Source of the DNA: an uncultured Ileibacterium sp.
GTDB taxonomy: Bacteria; Bacillota; Clostridia; Peptostreptococcales; Anaerovoracaceae
Assembly (NCBI GenBank): GCA_902488835.1
Contig: CABTXQ010000028.1
Span: forward strand, 1 to 15,790
Direction of reading: 5' to 3'
Length of the DNA stretch: 15,790 bases
Part shown: positions 15,401 to 15,790 of the stretch, one piece after another
How positions within the stretch are numbered: the first letter of the stretch is position 1
Layout of the letters: every line of letters begins with the position of its first letter
Notes under the pieces: model-generated
What the model saw: the letters and a program-made list of their open reading frames with translations, nothing else
Database searches by the model: none
Told to the model about the DNA's origin: nothing
Position numbers and translations under genes: made by a program

Positions 15401-15477
15401 TGGTCGGGGTGGCAGGATTTGAACCCGCGGCCCACTGGTCCCAAACCAGTTGCGCTACCAAGCTGCGCTACACCCCG
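15401..15477 (-). tRNA. tRNA-Pro (UGG), copy 2 in transcription order
   Basis: A 77-nt cloverleaf with acceptor CGGGGTG/CACCCCG, anticodon stem ACTGG/CCAGT and loop TTTGGGA (anticodon TGG), CCA encoded. It is identical base for base to the copy at 15525-15601. Confidence 0.97.
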
Positions 15478-15524
15478 TTATCACCAACTACTCTATAATT
15501 ATTAACTTTTATTCTTCCTGCTCA

Positions 15525-15601
15525 TGGTCGGGGTGGCAGGATTTGAACCCGCGGCCCACTGGTCCCAAACCAGTTGCGCTACCAAGCTGCGCTACACCCC
15601 G
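15525..15601 (-). tRNA. tRNA-Pro (UGG), copy 1 in transcription order
   Basis: Identical to the gene at 15401-15477, including the encoded CCA. Its 5' end is only 3 bp from the 3' CCA of tRNA-Trp, so the two must be separated from a common precursor. Confidence 0.97.
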
Positions 15602-15604
15602 TTA

Positions 15605-15680
15605 TGGCAGGGGCAGTAGGACTTGAACCCACGACACGCGGTTTTGGAGACCGCTGCTCTACCAGCTGAGCTATACCCCT
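15605..15680 (-). tRNA. tRNA-Trp (CCA)
   Basis: A 76-nt cloverleaf with acceptor AGGGGTA/TGCCCCT (one T-G wobble), anticodon stem GCGGT/ACCGC, loop CTCCAAA (anticodon CCA), discriminator G and encoded CCA. The CCA anticodon reads UGG only, consistent with the standard bacterial code. Confidence 0.97.
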
Positions 15681-15696
15681 ACATTGAATAAAGCAA

Positions 15697-15789
15697 TGGC
15701 GGAGAAGAGGGGATTCGAACCCCTGCGGCCCGTATTCGAACCCTAACGGTTTAGCAAACCGTCCTCTTCAGCCTCTTGAGTACTTCTCC
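15697..15789 (-). tRNA. tRNA-Ser (GCU)
   Basis: A 93-nt class II tRNA, complete at the very edge of the window. Acceptor GGAGAAG/CTTCTCC, anticodon stem ACGGT/ACCGT, loop TTGCTAA (anticodon GCT), and CCA encoded. The long variable arm forms a 6-bp stem GGTTCG/CGGGCC with loop AATA. It is the first tRNA of the visible cluster, and the cluster promoter lies outside the window. Confidence 0.96.
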
Positions 15790-15790
15790 A

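Larger units (their letters stand above)
15401..15605. repeat. Direct repeat of 81 bp, each unit a complete tRNA-Pro gene
   Basis: 15401-15481 and 15525-15605 are identical. Each covers the whole tRNA-Pro gene plus the few bases before its 5' end. The units are separated by 43 bp of unrelated AT-rich spacer. The pattern points to recent tandem duplication or to gene conversion keeping the copies identical. Confidence 0.9.

Noticed and set aside
15149..15790. tRNA cluster as an integration site for a mobile element
   Set aside because: No integrase, no tRNA 3'-end fragment repeated elsewhere and no phage or plasmid gene is visible. The only repeat is the complete tRNA-Pro copy.

Overview
The window is a compact, low-GC chromosomal segment from a Gram-positive anaerobe, most likely a Clostridia/Eubacteriales member of the Firmicutes. 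The evidence is the gene order priA-def-fmt-(zinc peptidase)-rsmB-prpC-prkC, a PASTA-domain Ser/Thr kinase, strong GGAGG-type ribosome binding sites, some TTG starts, CCA-encoding tRNA genes, QueH instead of QueG, and AsnA. Genus cannot be read from the sequence alone. Almost all genes lie on the minus strand, so transcription mostly runs from high to low coordinates.

Region 1 (1-9420, minus strand): a nine-gene run, queH-asnA-priA-def-fmt-yugP-rsmB-prpC-prkC, with gaps of at most 34 bp and several stop/start overlaps. A perfect extended -10 (TGTTATAAT) lies just before queH. The run combines tRNA modification (QueH), asparagine synthesis (AsnA), replication restart (PriA), formyl-methionine handling (Fmt adds the formyl group, Def removes it), 16S rRNA methylation (RsmB), a membrane zinc peptidase, and a PP2C phosphatase/PASTA kinase signalling pair. 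prkC runs off the left edge. rlmN, which often sits between rsmB and prpC in Firmicutes, is absent from that position.

Region 2 (9429-11473): an AEC-family membrane transporter (minus) and a YhcC/YtqA-type radical SAM protein (plus, the only plus-strand gene), divergent around a 110-bp AT-rich promoter region. The radical SAM gene converges on the next block with a 9-bp overlap of coding ends.

Region 3 (11465-15125, minus strand): three YibE/F-family multi-pass membrane proteins with a type II thymidine kinase (tdk) between the first and second. They form one tight unit, yibE1-tdk-yibE2-yibF. The family has no established function. The yibF start is abnormal. A good ATG with a GAGGAG ribosome binding site meets an in-frame TAA at codon 4, and the codons after that stop encode the first membrane helix found in both paralogues. 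This is the most interesting point in the window.

Region 4 (15149-15789, minus strand): six tRNA genes in transcription order Ser(GCU)-Trp(CCA)-Pro(UGG)-Pro(UGG)-Met or Ile2(CAU)-Phe(GAA). All encode CCA. The two Pro genes are identical within an 81-bp direct repeat, and a 16-bp hairpin terminator abuts tRNA-Phe.

No CRISPR array, insertion sequence, phage gene or riboswitch was seen, and no stretch over 300 bases lacks a gene. Most of the window is ordinary housekeeping. The unexplained part is the YibE/F-tdk cluster.
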